IMG/VR virus record: IMGVR_UViG_3300032246_002821
Location: 1 to 64,000 of that record
Source: a virus
Strand: one strand, 5' to 3'
Length of the DNA stretch: 64,000 nt
Numbering within the stretch: position 1 is the first letter of the stretch; every line of letters begins with the position of its first letter. The notes below the pieces were generated by a model that did no database searches, had not been told where the DNA came from, and saw only the letters and a program-made list of their open reading frames with translations. Position numbers and translations under genes: made by a program. Shown one piece after another: positions 39,548 through 49,254 of the stretch.

Positions 39548-42500
39548 TCAGAAGCGCCAGTCTAGACCTATCATACCAGTTGTGTTGGTATAGTGGTTGC
39601 CTCTTGCATAACTGATGCTGGCATTCACGCTGATGTCATCAGTCAGCTTCTCCTTGACAGTGGCTTTGATACTCTTGACATTACCAAAGTCCTTGGTCTG
39701 TGTGCTACGAGCTTCAACAGCAACATTGTCGTTGAACTCATATCTCAAACCTACATAGGGATTGGCTTGGATAGTGGTCTTGGCTGCTGGTGCAGTTGCT
39801 AACAGAGCATTACTGTCCCAGGCATTTGACACACTGCTGCGGACAACTGTTACACCAGCCAGTGGACGGAATCCCCACAGTGTATCAGCTGCATAAACAG
39901 TTAGATCACCATAAGTGTTGGTCTGTGCTGCTTTGCTTACACCACCGAAACCTATGTCTTGTAGACTGGTCTGTGTGGTGTAAACACCCTTGCTCATGCC
40001 CAATGTGCCTTTGATCCAAACATAGTCTTGCTTGGATAGAAGATAGATAGCACCAGCATAGGTGTCGCCGCTTGTGCGAGTGTTGACAAATCCAGCACTC
40101 TCACTGTTGCTAGCACGGAAAGCAAAACCAGTAGTGTTGTTCTCCGCAGTCTGTTGCCAGCCACCTGAAAAATTCTTGCTGTTCATGCGACCAGTTGTAG
40201 TAGTACGATCAAAGCTGGGAGTGATCCAAGCACCGTCTTTTGTGCTGAGAGCATCAACGATGAACGGATTGGTTCTGTTGGCTTTCATCACATCTGACAT
40301 AGCACCCACATTGGCTGTACGTGTAGTAACATATGGATTAGCCACTACCTGTGTACCAGTCACAGTGTTGGTTGATACTTGGTTACTGATAGTAGTCGTG
40401 CTAGCCACACTATTACTTGTACTAGTTGACTGTGTAGTTGAACCATTGCTAGTGACAGTTGACCCATCGCTGTAGGTTGTTACAGTAGTAGGGGTAGTAT
40501 CAGTTACAGTTGTCACTGGAGTAGTATTTGTAACAACGGTAGTTATTGGAGTAGTTGTAGTGATCACTGTGCTGAACGGTGTGCTGGTTGTTATAGTAAC
40601 AGTTCTAGTTACTACTAGATTGCTGCCCTGTCGCTGTCCAGCAAATGCTGATCCTGTAGTGATGGTTGGTGTCCCAGTTGTGATATTAGCAACCTGCACA
40701 GGAGTACCTGGTGTGCTGGTAGTGGTTGTAACTGTTGTACCATTTGTTGATGTTGTTGTTACAACTGGATTACCTGGAGCAGTTCCTGTTATATAAACAC
40801 TTGGTCTCCATTCGACACTTACTAGATTATTGTTCTGTGTAAGTGTCCAGTTCACACCAGCTACTGTACCGCTTGTTGTGACAAACGCACCAGTGATACT
40901 GCCGCTGGCATTGATCACATTCACATAAGGACTGTTCAGTACTACATTAGTCGATGTGTTACCCACTATCTGTGGAGTATATGTGGCATTTGTTCCCAAT
41001 GTCAACATACCATTTACAGTCAATTGACCATAAGCAACACCATTGAACCAAGTAGTGATATTGCCATTGCTGGTCATATCACCGTTTACCACAGTGTTAG
41101 CACCCGCACCAATCGCAAGTGTTCCATTGTTAGTAACAGTTACGGCATTGATACCAACGCCCAGGTTGTCAGTTAATGTGCTGCCTGTGTTGATGTTCAC
41201 TGCCGATAATGGTTGGAAAGTAAACGCTCTTGGGAAGTTGCCATATGTGCCTGAGGGTGCACCTGTGTTAGCAGGATCGCCTAAGTTGCCAGCAAGTGTA
41301 GTTGTTGCTGTGGTAGCATTAGTTCCAATGTTTACCACTGCGGTGCTGTCAGTTGTGCGAACTGCACCAGCAACTGAACCAGTTCCTAGTTGATTAAGCA
41401 CACCATTAGTTGATAACTGGACATCACCAGTGATAGTTCCGGCATTGTTGATAATCGCTCCAGTGTTTGTACCTAGATTGATTATGGCTATACCGCTGTT
41501 GCCAGTGATAGTGCCTGTAGCATTATTGTTGATAGTGCTGCCTGCTGTGGTGTTGATAAAGTCTACACCAACATCGCCAGTGATGCTGCCATTGTTATTA
41601 ATCGTAGCATTATTGCCCATAAGTACTGCTGGCATACTATTAGTGCCAGTTGGTGTGCTAGTGATGCTACCGTCGTTGTTTAGTACTGTATTACCATATC
41701 CCATCATAACAACACCGTCGCCATTAGTAACTGCGATAGTACCAGTTGCTGTGTTATTAACTGTCGCTGTGCCTGTGCTGCCGGTGCCATTGAAACTAGT
41801 TACGATGCCGTGTGCTGAATAGCCATTGCCCAGCAGTGTGTTACCGCTAGTGTTAGCAGTGATATCGCCGCTGTTTGTCACTGTGATGTTGCTAGTAGTA
41901 TTAGTACCCTGCTGAGCATTGATGCCAGTGCCGTTGTCTGTAGTGATAGTTCCAGCATTAGTGATAGTGGTTGTGCCAGCATTTGTACTATTGATACCAT
42001 TGCTGTTAGCACCTGTGACGTTAATCGTACCGTTGTTTGTGATGGTACCATCTGTAGGCTGTCCTAATGTAAAGGTAGTAGTTGTACCTGTGGGATTAGT
42101 GCTGGTTGTAGCAGCAGGAGCACCGTTGGGATTGTTTGTGCTCATTGTGCTGTTATAACCACCAGCAGTTCCGCTAGTTGTACCACCAGTTGCACTTGGT
42201 CCGCCACCGTTCTGGTTGGCTACCAGACCTACTGTGCTCTGTCCTGGTGTACCGCTGCTGTTGACGATACAGGCATTGCTACCGCCCCAAGCACCCTGAC
42301 AAGCACCAAAGCCTGGGCTGCTTGTCCAACCCTGTGCCGTGATGCCATTGTAAGGACCAAACTCTGGATTGTACAGCCTGTTGTTGCCAGCACCGTTCAC
42401 TGTCAGTGTGGGCGCACGATACCAAGGACCGTAATCTCCTGCCCAATATGAACCGTCGATACCATACATGCTGACCTTGGCATAGGCCACCGTCGCTGCC

Positions 42501-42889
42501 TGTGCTTGAGTCAATGTCTTGCTGATGGCCAGTGTGGTCCAGGGCACAGCGGGATCGATCTGCGGATTGCCGCCCAGTGCATTAGGGTTAGGCAAGTTGT
42601 TGCTGAAGCTGGTGTTAGCACTGGTAACCAGTGCATTACCACTGGTGAAGAACTCGATCTTTACGTTAGCAGTGTCTGATTGTCCTGCACGGCCGCCACC
42701 GTTATGTGCCAGGACACTAAAGTCGAAAGTACCACCCTGTTGCATAGTGCTGTCGAACACCACGAACTGGCTGATGGTAGTAGTCACATAAGCTGTGGCT
42801 ATACTGTTGTAAACTTGCTGTGCTGATGCTTCTCCGGCTACAAATAAGCCAGCAATCAAAGCACAGGCTTTGATTAGATTCTTAATCAC
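39548..42889 (-). CDS. Autotransporter-like outer-membrane protein
   Basis: About 1,113 residues. A GTG start after GGAGAG is preferred, giving a clean signal peptide (LIKACALIAGLFVAGEASAQ). The passenger (about 220-640) is made of Asn/Thr/Gly beta-helix repeats such as TITNAGTITTDNGTGI; a very Thr-rich linker (about 700-870) follows. The C-terminal 200-plus residues alternate as beta-barrel strands and end in GLDWRF, the terminal-Phe signal for BAM insertion. Secretion to the host outer membrane is implied; adhesion, receptor masking or superinfection exclusion are possible roles. Confidence 0.82.
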   Translation of the reverse strand: MIKNLIKACALIAGLFVAGEASAQQVYNSIATAYVTTTISQFVVFDSTMQQGGTFDFSVLAHNGGGRAGQSDTANVKIEFFTSGNALVTSANTSFSNNLPNPNALGGNPQIDPAVPWTTLAISKTLTQAQAATVAYAKVSMYGIDGSYWAGDYGPWYRAPTLTVNGAGNNRLYNPEFGPYNGITAQGWTSSPGFGACQGAWGGSNACIVNSSGTPGQSTVGLVANQNGGGPSATGGTTSGTAGGYNSTMSTNNPNGAPAATTSTNPTGTTTTFTLGQPTDGTITNNGTINVTGANSNGINSTNAGTTTITNAGTITTDNGTGINAQQGTNTTSNITVTNSGDITANTSGNTLLGNGYSAHGIVTSFNGTGSTGTATVNNTATGTIAVTNGDGVVMMGYGNTVLNNDGSITSTPTGTNSMPAVLMGNNATINNNGSITGDVGVDFINTTAGSTINNNATGTITGNSGIAIINLGTNTGAIINNAGTITGDVQLSTNGVLNQLGTGSVAGAVRTTDSTAVVNIGTNATTATTTLAGNLGDPANTGAPSGTYGNFPRAFTFQPLSAVNINTGSTLTDNLGVGINAVTVTNNGTLAIGAGANTVVNGDMTSNGNITTWFNGVAYGQLTVNGMLTLGTNATYTPQIVGNTSTNVVLNSPYVNVINASGSITGAFVTTSGTVAGVNWTLTQNNNLVSVEWRPSVYITGTAPGNPVVTTTSTNGTTVTTTTSTPGTPVQVANITTGTPTITTGSAFAGQRQGSNLVVTRTVTITTSTPFSTVITTTTPITTVVTNTTPVTTVTDTTPTTVTTYSDGSTVTSNGSTTQSTSTSNSVASTTTISNQVSTNTVTGTQVVANPYVTTRTANVGAMSDVMKANRTNPFIVDALSTKDGAWITPSFDRTTTTGRMNSKNFSGGWQQTAENNTTGFAFRASNSESAGFVNTRTSGDTYAGAIYLLSKQDYVWIKGTLGMSKGVYTTQTSLQDIGFGGVSKAAQTNTYGDLTVYAADTLWGFRPLAGVTVVRSSVSNAWDSNALLATAPAAKTTIQANPYVGLRYEFNDNVAVEARSTQTKDFGNVKSIKATVKEKLTDDISVNASISYARGNHYTNTTGMIGLDWRF

Positions 42890-42970
42890 AATTCTCTCCA
42901 AAATAATTGATTTTGTCGAGTTTTTCTTTTACTTTAGATTGAATCGTTGATTAAAAATGAATGTTGTTGA

Positions 42971-42994
42971 GTGCCTGACATATTTATCAGGCAC
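42971..42994 (-). terminator. Hairpin terminator with late promoter box in its loop
   Basis: Stem GTGCCTGA/TCAGGCAC with an 8-nt loop region that contains most of GATAAATA. On the minus strand a TTCATTTTT run follows about 10 nt later. It ends the 43006 gene. Confidence 0.6.
42981..42988 (-). promoter_or_regulatory. T4-like late promoter (GATAAATA)
   Basis: GATAAATA on the minus strand, 92 nt before the preferred autotransporter start, lying in the terminator hairpin. Confidence 0.45.
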
Positions 42995-43005
42995 CGCAAC
43001 ATCTT

Positions 43006-43395
43006 TTATGCTACTTTAAGGTCTGAACCCACTTCAGCGTAGCTTTTACGGGCTTTCTTGCCTGCTACCTCAATCTTGTCTGACTCGATCTTGTGATTGA
43101 GTTCGTCGATTCTGCTAAGACTGTTTTCCACTTTAGCATCAGCTTCTGCAACTGCCAACTTTTGTTCAGCGATCTTTAGATCACGACGACGAAGTTCCAC
43201 GTCATATACAGCACGTTCCAGATTGCGGCTGTGTTCTATATCTTCCATGCTAACTGGCAGATCACTGACCATGTCGTTACGCATTTCCTTTTTAATATAC
43301 CAGGCATAAATCTTTAGTATAAAGTACCAGACAGTGCTGGTGGCAATGACAGCTAGTGTAAAACTTGCGCCGTCTATTTTATTGATGATATCCAT
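43006..43395 (-). CDS. Membrane-anchored coiled-coil protein, 129 aa
   Basis: One membrane helix (FTLAVIATSTVWYFILKIY), then a long charged coiled coil (residues about 50-115). Layout fits a holin-associated or spanin-like inner-membrane protein, and it lies next to the SleB endolysin. No lipoprotein partner identified. Confidence 0.65.
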   Translation of the reverse strand: MDIINKIDGASFTLAVIATSTVWYFILKIYAWYIKKEMRNDMVSDLPVSMEDIEHSRNLERAVYDVELRRRDLKIAEQKLAVAEADAKVENSLSRIDELNHKIESDKIEVAGKKARKSYAEVGSDLKVA

Positions 43396-43431
43396 ATTTG
43401 ATCTCCACTTGGATCAATTATATAGCTGTGA

Positions 43432-43896
43432 TTATATGCGCCTATAAAAATAATGGCCGCCTATCTGCGCCGTTTTTACCAGTCTGGGATCGCGAAACGG
43501 ACGATTGTTGAAAAATTCAGCACTGTTGCTGACATCAGTATGAAAGCCCAGCATAACTAGTTCTGCACTGGCCAAACTGCGCTCATATTGCTCTTGGCGT
43601 GTGATTATCAGGGTTTTATCGCAGGCGAATGTGAATTGACAACGGCCCTGCCAGCGTTGGTACACAACATTGCAGATGGTATTGCCATAACGACCGCTGT
43701 TAACCCTGTTCATAATAACTTTGCCCACAGCAATGCGGCCAATATCCGATTCATTACCTGCTTCAAAATATATGGCTGTGGCCATACATTGCAGTTGTTT
43801 TGCATCGGGTTTGGGCGCGGTCCAACTAAACCATTCTGCCTGTGCTGTGTTTAAGCCGATGATTAAGGTTATCACAGCAATGTAAAATCTAATCAT
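43432..43896 (-). CDS. Cell-wall hydrolase, SleB family (endolysin)
   Basis: 154 residues; start at ATG after a perfect AAAGGAGG site. N-terminal signal or signal-anchor (FYIAVITLIIGLNTAQA), then a SleB/Hydrolase_2 domain: MATAIYFEAGNESDIGRIAV with the catalytic Glu, VIMNRVNSGRYGNTICNVVY and RCQFTFACD. Likely a muralytic transglycosylase-type endolysin exported by Sec. A longer frame upstream overlaps the tmRNA and is not used. Confidence 0.9.
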   Translation of the reverse strand: MIRFYIAVITLIIGLNTAQAEWFSWTAPKPDAKQLQCMATAIYFEAGNESDIGRIAVGKVIMNRVNSGRYGNTICNVVYQRWQGRCQFTFACDKTLIITRQEQYERSLASAELVMLGFHTDVSNSAEFFNNRPFRDPRLVKTAQIGGHYFYRRI

Positions 43897-44019
43897 ATTA
43901 CCTCCTTTGGTATTCCGCAGACAGTTGTCCTGGGAATATATAGGGTCAGCGATTAATGGAAAATCTAGCAAGTTAGGCGCACAAGGCCGAGTGTGCTGAC
44001 ACTGTTGTTCAGACTGTTG

Positions 44020-44404
44020 TGTCACGAGGCTGTCTGATGTAGCCCTACCTGGTAGACCAGGAATTGTTTTAACTGCGTATCAGCCGCTTACGCAAGCTGG
44101 TTGTACTGGTATTTAGTGGCCCGTTCTGTTGCCGGGTGGAGCCATACCCCTGGTGGTTACGCTGCTAGAGCGAACTCCTGAGTAGCAAAGTTATCGTTTG
44201 CATTTGTCATTTTGCTTTCTGTCTCAGCTGGTCTTTATCACACCTGTCGATCCTATTTCGCCCCCATCAAAGATACACTGACTCGAAACAGTGCCGGCCA
44301 GTCACCTATCAGTTAGTGGTGTGCTATCCAGTGTATCTATGGTGGAGGCGCCGGAGTACTGCCCTCCGGGTCCAGTGAGTTTATTCCACTTCGCCTCAAC
44401 GACA
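44020..44404 (-). ncRNA. ssrA: Circularly permuted two-piece tmRNA
   Basis: On the minus strand the acceptor piece comes first (about 44404-44340): it ends CGCCTCC-A-CCA. The coding piece starts at 44265 with GGGGGCGAAATAGGATCGAC, so GGGGGCG pairs with CGCCTCC. Between them the spacer has a perfect ATACACTG/CAGTGTAT hairpin, presumably excised. The tag frame at 44201-44157 is GCA...TAA and encodes ANDNFATQEFALAA. A GCCTC/GAGGC helix plus GAC/GTC can join the two pieces. Permutation and 5' sequence resemble alphaproteobacterial tmRNA. Confidence 0.93.
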
Positions 44405-44415
44405 TAAGCATATTA

Positions 44416-44444
44416 TTTATAGCATTAAATGTGTAGTATGTCAA
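44416..44444 (-). promoter_or_regulatory. Promoter of tmRNA, sigma70-like overlapping a late box
   Basis: TTGACA, 17-nt spacer, TATAAA on the minus strand; the -10 is inside an exact TATAAATA (44414-44421), so both early and late polymerases could use it. Confidence 0.65.
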
Positions 44445-47400
44445 CTATTTCTGGGCGATACATCAAATTGACCGTCGGGCCCTGAACCGCCCCAACCAGT
44501 TGTTTCGTTTCTGTCCATTCCAGTTTTCATTGTTTTGAGTATGGCCTGGAATTGGTTACGTATCTTGTCCAGCAAAGGAGCCAACACCTGGCTTCCCAAC
44601 AATGTGGTGCCCAATGCATCCACATTGGATGGTGTCACTTGGCTGAGCATCTCCAACATACCATATACCATCTGATCTGTCAGGAAGGGATTATCATATT
44701 TGGTTGTACCGATGCTGCCGTATAGGATTTTATTACACAGGCTCAGCATCGTGCCCACGAACATCTCATTATTGGTCAGTAATAACCCTTTTTCGTCTAT
44801 GGTGGCAAACAGGTTCTGGCTACGGTTCAGTCCCACCACATAGCACTTGTTACCGATGACCAGTGTATTACGGCCTACAACTTGGCTCAACACATCCATA
44901 CCTATGGTTTTCTTTACCTGCTCGCTGGTGTTGGCCCATTGTATGTCGTAATATGCTTCGTCGGCCTGTGCAGGCAACATATGAGCAGGATCGTTTCCGC
45001 TGTTGATCAATGCTGTATTTCTCAACTGTATATAGATGTCATCTGGATTTTGTGGTGCAGGAGGATCCAACAACACATCAGGCACTATGGGCATTTCGCC
45101 ATTGTAAACAGTCTGGGCGAAACCATAGGGATCATTGTAATATTTGCTCCTGGGCAGATCGAATCGACCTGTGTCTATACCCAGCTCTGTCAATAATTCT
45201 TTGTTTTTACCCTGACGCATAGCTGCTTTTATGCTGTCTCCCCAGATGTCATCGGTGGCAACTCGTTCGAGGAAATGTCCCATTTCTCCATAACCCATAT
45301 TCATTCCGTGATAGGGCAGCTGGCTTGCGAACACGAATGCGTTGGTGGGGTTCTGATCCAGTCCATCTGTGTTGAAATGATCTATACCGAAAGTCTTGCT
45401 CATATGGTTTTCTTTAAGCAACTGAGCACAACTGGCCAAATGCGCTGCTTCGCTGGCAGCAAGCAGTTTTTTCAATGTGGGATCAGTCGTGTTTTTTATC
45501 ACAGTCAGCTGTGCTTCCACATAAGGGATGAAATCTGTAAGACAAGCGTCCAGACTGGTATAAACTATACCATCATAAGGGGTGGTGCCGAAATCGTGGA
45601 TCACTGGCAGACCAGTTGCACCCAGCGGCACTGCATTGCCATCAGCATCTGTGACATTGCTCAGATATTGAGTGCTGGTGCTGGTATCTCCAGTGATGGG
45701 ATTGGTTATAGTTTTGGTTGGCAGTGTACCTGTCAAACCTCCTGTCAAACTGTTGCTGACATCCGCTGCGTTCACCACTTTTGTCAGTTTATTAGTGGGA
45801 GCACCAGCCCAGGGCACACTCACTTTAGGTGTGATAACGATAGTGTCCACATTAGTGCTGCCAGCTGGAGGTGTGCCTCCACCTGATACACTTGTTCCGT
45901 CAGGAGCAGGTACATTATAGAGACCGTTTATTATGTTGTGCATGATATTCAATCTGCGTTGAAGTTCCTGCCCATCAGTGGTGGCCATCACCGCATCATT
46001 GGCCGCGATGATATGTGGCAGAGTGTCGTTATGCACATAACCAGCACAAGTACCCATGAAATCTGCCATAGTTATTTCGCCTATGGTACCGCCACCGAAA
46101 CCATATGTGCTCTGTATCTCGTCTACGGCAGGCTGATAGTATGGCGTGCTCATCTGGCTCACGTGGTTCAGATCCAGGCCAGGATCCACTTTGCTCAACA
46201 CCATACCCACCTGTTGGAAATTTTCAGCTCTGGTGATGCCCAGGCTCATGAAGTGTTCGCCCAGTTCTTTGAAGTTATTGTGCGGACTGCTCTGGCTCAT
46301 ATTGGGCATCATGGTCTTGTAATCTGTCAGCTGTCCCAGATGTGTAACAGGTGTGCTCACATTGAAATGGCTGCTGACACTAGCCACTGCTGTGGGATCG
46401 CTGATCTGTGTCAGCACATTCTGCACACTCTTGTCGTACCTGGGATCATCCACGCCTGCCAGAGGCACACCAGCTGTGACCAATTTGGTAGTGAGACCTG
46501 TCTTGGTTCCCAGACCAGCATTGAGTATCTGATTGGCCACGTTGCCAGGTTGCATAAGCCTGGTGGGATTACTGGTGCTGAATGTGCCCATATTCAGCAT
46601 ATCAGTGCTGGCGCCAGCAAGATTCCTGGTTAGACTGGTCACTCCATAACTTAGCACATCATTCATATTGCGGAAATTGGCCCCCAACGCACCAGGACCT
46701 TGGGTACCGAATTTTGCCGCACTGGCTTCACTAGCTGCGCCCACCATCTGATTGGCTATGCCGCTATAAGCGTTGGATACGCCCAGATTGTTCATCATTG
46801 CATTGAGGCCGCCGCCCACTGCACCCCCCACCATATTATTGGCCACGTTCTTGATCATACCCTGGAGTCCACCATTGGCCGCGAACTGCTGCATCACGTT
46901 GGGCAGATTCATGGGATTTTGCATTATTGCATTGAGGGGCGCCATCAGTTGTCCCAGTGCTCCATTGATAGCACCATTTGCGATGCCAGCCAGCTGTGGT
47001 GGCAACACTCCTGTGAGGCTGGGTAGTATGCTACCGCCCAGTTGGCTTATCTGTTGCATTATGGGGCCAGTGATGCTGCTCATAGCACTGCCCAATGCTC
47101 CCTGAGCGAATCCACCCAGGCCCTGCCCGCTCATTATGCCGCTGATGCCGCCCTGCAAGGCACCCTTCATCATATCGCCAGCCACACCTGTGATCCCAGC
47201 TGCTCCCAGCGCATTGGTCAACTGGCTGGTCAGTCCATTGGTTGCCATTCCCAGTGCGTTCTGTAATCCAGCTGCGCTCATGAGACTGGCGGGATTCATC
47301 CCGCTGCTGGCACAGCCAGCACCTCCCGCGCCTGGTGCGCCGGGCATACCAGGAGGACCTCCTGCTGCACCAGCAGGTGGTTTGGCATTGGGATCTATGT

Positions 47401-47950
47401 TTTGATCAATGAGGCTGTTTGTACCTGTACCAGCCACTTTAGCACTGTCACCGCCATTGCTGTTTAATTGATCTGCCCAGGTGGTTTTGCTGTTGTTGGT
47501 AAACCCTTGCAAACCACTCACATACTGGGCTAATTCTGCATCACTTGCACCATTTTTCACCAGTTCGCCATATTTTTGCACCGCTTGGCAATTACCACAG
47601 GCGTAACTCATTGCCACACCGATAGCCTGGGCATTGGGACTGGCGTTCTCGATGGCACCACCGCTTGCTTTATAAATGTTCTGATAGTACTGATCGCTGG
47701 CTTGGTATTGCAGTGTAGCCAGTGCTGTAGGTTGATCTATCTTGGTGTCTGGCGTGACAGTGGTCAATCGTCCTGTGTTGGGATCTATATACTGGCTGGT
47801 GCCTCCCACACGCCAGGCGCTGAAACTGCCGTCACGTACATTGGTATCAGCGTGAGCACTCAATAATTGACCACTTCTAGGGATAGCACCTTCGGTACTA
47901 TTGATAACTTTCATAGCCTGTACCAGGCCTGGTCCTTGTAGTGTTGCCAT
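44441..47950 (-). CDS. Large structural protein, probable baseplate/tail protein
   Basis: 1,169 residues. N-terminal about 170 residues resemble the phage-lysozyme-like domain often found in large tail proteins of T4-like marine phages (INSTEGAIPRSGQ; AIGVAMSYACGNCQA). A Gly/Ala/Met-rich low-complexity region (about 190-440) follows and then a long helical region without recognised motifs. Last gene of the operon that begins with the fibre at 58 kb and directly after the 434-residue structural gene. Confidence 0.72.
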   Translation of the reverse strand: MATLQGPGLVQAMKVINSTEGAIPRSGQLLSAHADTNVRDGSFSAWRVGGTSQYIDPNTGRLTTVTPDTKIDQPTALATLQYQASDQYYQNIYKASGGAIENASPNAQAIGVAMSYACGNCQAVQKYGELVKNGASDAELAQYVSGLQGFTNNSKTTWADQLNSNGGDSAKVAGTGTNSLIDQNIDPNAKPPAGAAGGPPGMPGAPGAGGAGCASSGMNPASLMSAAGLQNALGMATNGLTSQLTNALGAAGITGVAGDMMKGALQGGISGIMSGQGLGGFAQGALGSAMSSITGPIMQQISQLGGSILPSLTGVLPPQLAGIANGAINGALGQLMAPLNAIMQNPMNLPNVMQQFAANGGLQGMIKNVANNMVGGAVGGGLNAMMNNLGVSNAYSGIANQMVGAASEASAAKFGTQGPGALGANFRNMNDVLSYGVTSLTRNLAGASTDMLNMGTFSTSNPTRLMQPGNVANQILNAGLGTKTGLTTKLVTAGVPLAGVDDPRYDKSVQNVLTQISDPTAVASVSSHFNVSTPVTHLGQLTDYKTMMPNMSQSSPHNNFKELGEHFMSLGITRAENFQQVGMVLSKVDPGLDLNHVSQMSTPYYQPAVDEIQSTYGFGGGTIGEITMADFMGTCAGYVHNDTLPHIIAANDAVMATTDGQELQRRLNIMHNIINGLYNVPAPDGTSVSGGGTPPAGSTNVDTIVITPKVSVPWAGAPTNKLTKVVNAADVSNSLTGGLTGTLPTKTITNPITGDTSTSTQYLSNVTDADGNAVPLGATGLPVIHDFGTTPYDGIVYTSLDACLTDFIPYVEAQLTVIKNTTDPTLKKLLAASEAAHLASCAQLLKENHMSKTFGIDHFNTDGLDQNPTNAFVFASQLPYHGMNMGYGEMGHFLERVATDDIWGDSIKAAMRQGKNKELLTELGIDTGRFDLPRSKYYNDPYGFAQTVYNGEMPIVPDVLLDPPAPQNPDDIYIQLRNTALINSGNDPAHMLPAQADEAYYDIQWANTSEQVKKTIGMDVLSQVVGRNTLVIGNKCYVVGLNRSQNLFATIDEKGLLLTNNEMFVGTMLSLCNKILYGSIGTTKYDNPFLTDQMVYGMLEMLSQVTPSNVDALGTTLLGSQVLAPLLDKIRNQFQAILKTMKTGMDRNETTGWGGSGPDGQFDVSPRNS

Positions 47951-49254
47951 TATGTACTAGTTCCTGATATGCTGGCGTAGAGATTGGTCAGAGCCGATCC
48001 TTTGACGCCCAAGTTTGCCAATTCCATGATATTGACACTGCTGGGATAAAACACCGGTGGGCTGAATTGGGCGGTGGCTGGCTCGAAAGTATCGCTGACA
48101 ACGTTTAGCACACCAGGTATGGCTATGGGTGCTCCAGTGCTACGCATATGTTTCAAACCAGGAGCCGGTACCCGTAATTTGGGATCTTGTGAGGCACCTA
48201 TGTTTACCACGCTGGTCTGAGCTAATATATCAGCACTGCCGCTCTTGCTGAAATATCCTTTGAGTGTTTGCTGGTCATCTGCCACGCTGGGAATAGATGC
48301 GCCCATCAGTCTTGCTATATGGTCGTGATTGGTGTATGGTTTAAGATTCTTCAAACCTTGCTGGAAATTTTCAGGTGCACTTTGGGCCAACTCTTGTAGT
48401 TGCTGGCTCATATGTAAACTGTCGTGTACGTAAGAAATATCGCTGCCGAATACCCTGGTATCGCTCTCGAAATCTCTTAGATGTGTACCGCCGGCATCGC
48501 TGCCAGCTATTCCTTGGCCGTGATTATATGTGGTTGTGAGGTTGCCACTTATGGCACTGTTATTAGCTATAGTAGCTGGTAGATGAACAAATATACCAGT
48601 GATGGGGTCTTGCATAGGTGGATGATAATTATGTACCATATCAGCACCGCTCAATAATCCACTAGTGGTAAAATCATAAAGGGGTTTATTAAAAGTATGT
48701 ATAGCGCCGCTGACATTCGCATCATTGCTTTGCAAAGATCTTTGTTTGTCGTAATTGTCCACGATCCAATAGCTGACATTACTTACAACACTCACACTGG
48801 GTTTTTCCAGGTATAGTTGTGTGTTGCTTACTATCATTCCCACACGGCCCAGGAAGATATTAGCCACGCTAGTGGTCACACTGATGTTGGGAATATACAA
48901 GTCCTGTCCTGTCTTGATATTTGCTATGAAATAAGTGTTGTATCCTGATACAGTGGCATTGGTGCCGTAGGTGGTGATGTTGCCCACGCTGTTGTAGTTG
49001 TATACCAAGTTGGGATAGAACTGGATAGCACGGTAGCTGCTGCCAGTTATGGCAACATTGGCATTAGCGGTTAAAACCATGCTGTTGTTGTTGCTGACAT
49101 AACTGACATAGCCCACAAACACCCCAGTGCTGTTGGCAATATAGCTGCCTCTGCTGAAGTTGTTGACAAATTTGGTGTTGGATCCAGTGACCACATTGCT
49201 TGTTTTACTACAAGTGACAGTGCCATTGGGACTCAGGTTGGCTGTATAAGGCAT
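47950..49254 (-). CDS. Structural protein, 434 aa
   Basis: Start at MPYTANLSPNGTVTCS, which overlaps the PAAR gene stop; a longer frame would overlap PAAR. The N-terminal half is rich in beta segments with repeated TGSNTKFVNNF and VSGYNTYFIANI elements, as in phage tail or baseplate wedge proteins. Between the PAAR spike tip and the 1,169-residue protein, so likely in the baseplate. Confidence 0.72.
   Translation of the reverse strand: MPYTANLSPNGTVTCSKTSNVVTGSNTKFVNNFSRGSYIANSTGVFVGYVSYVSNNNSMVLTANANVAITGSSYRAIQFYPNLVYNYNSVGNITTYGTNATVSGYNTYFIANIKTGQDLYIPNISVTTSVANIFLGRVGMIVSNTQLYLEKPSVSVVSNVSYWIVDNYDKQRSLQSNDANVSGAIHTFNKPLYDFTTSGLLSGADMVHNYHPPMQDPITGIFVHLPATIANNSAISGNLTTTYNHGQGIAGSDAGGTHLRDFESDTRVFGSDISYVHDSLHMSQQLQELAQSAPENFQQGLKNLKPYTNHDHIARLMGASIPSVADDQQTLKGYFSKSGSADILAQTSVVNIGASQDPKLRVPAPGLKHMRSTGAPIAIPGVLNVVSDTFEPATAQFSPPVFYPSSVNIMELANLGVKGSALTNLYASISGTST

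Noticed and set aside
40560-42158. Several Val/Leu-rich plus-strand frames opposite the autotransporter gene
   Set aside because: They are the reverse complement of Thr/Asn-rich repeats (ACN/AAY codons become GTN-type) and not independent membrane proteins.
43897-44025. Longer N-terminus for the SleB endolysin frame
   Set aside because: It lacks a ribosome site and runs toward the tmRNA coding piece; the ATG at 43896 has AAAGGAGG and begins a clean signal peptide.
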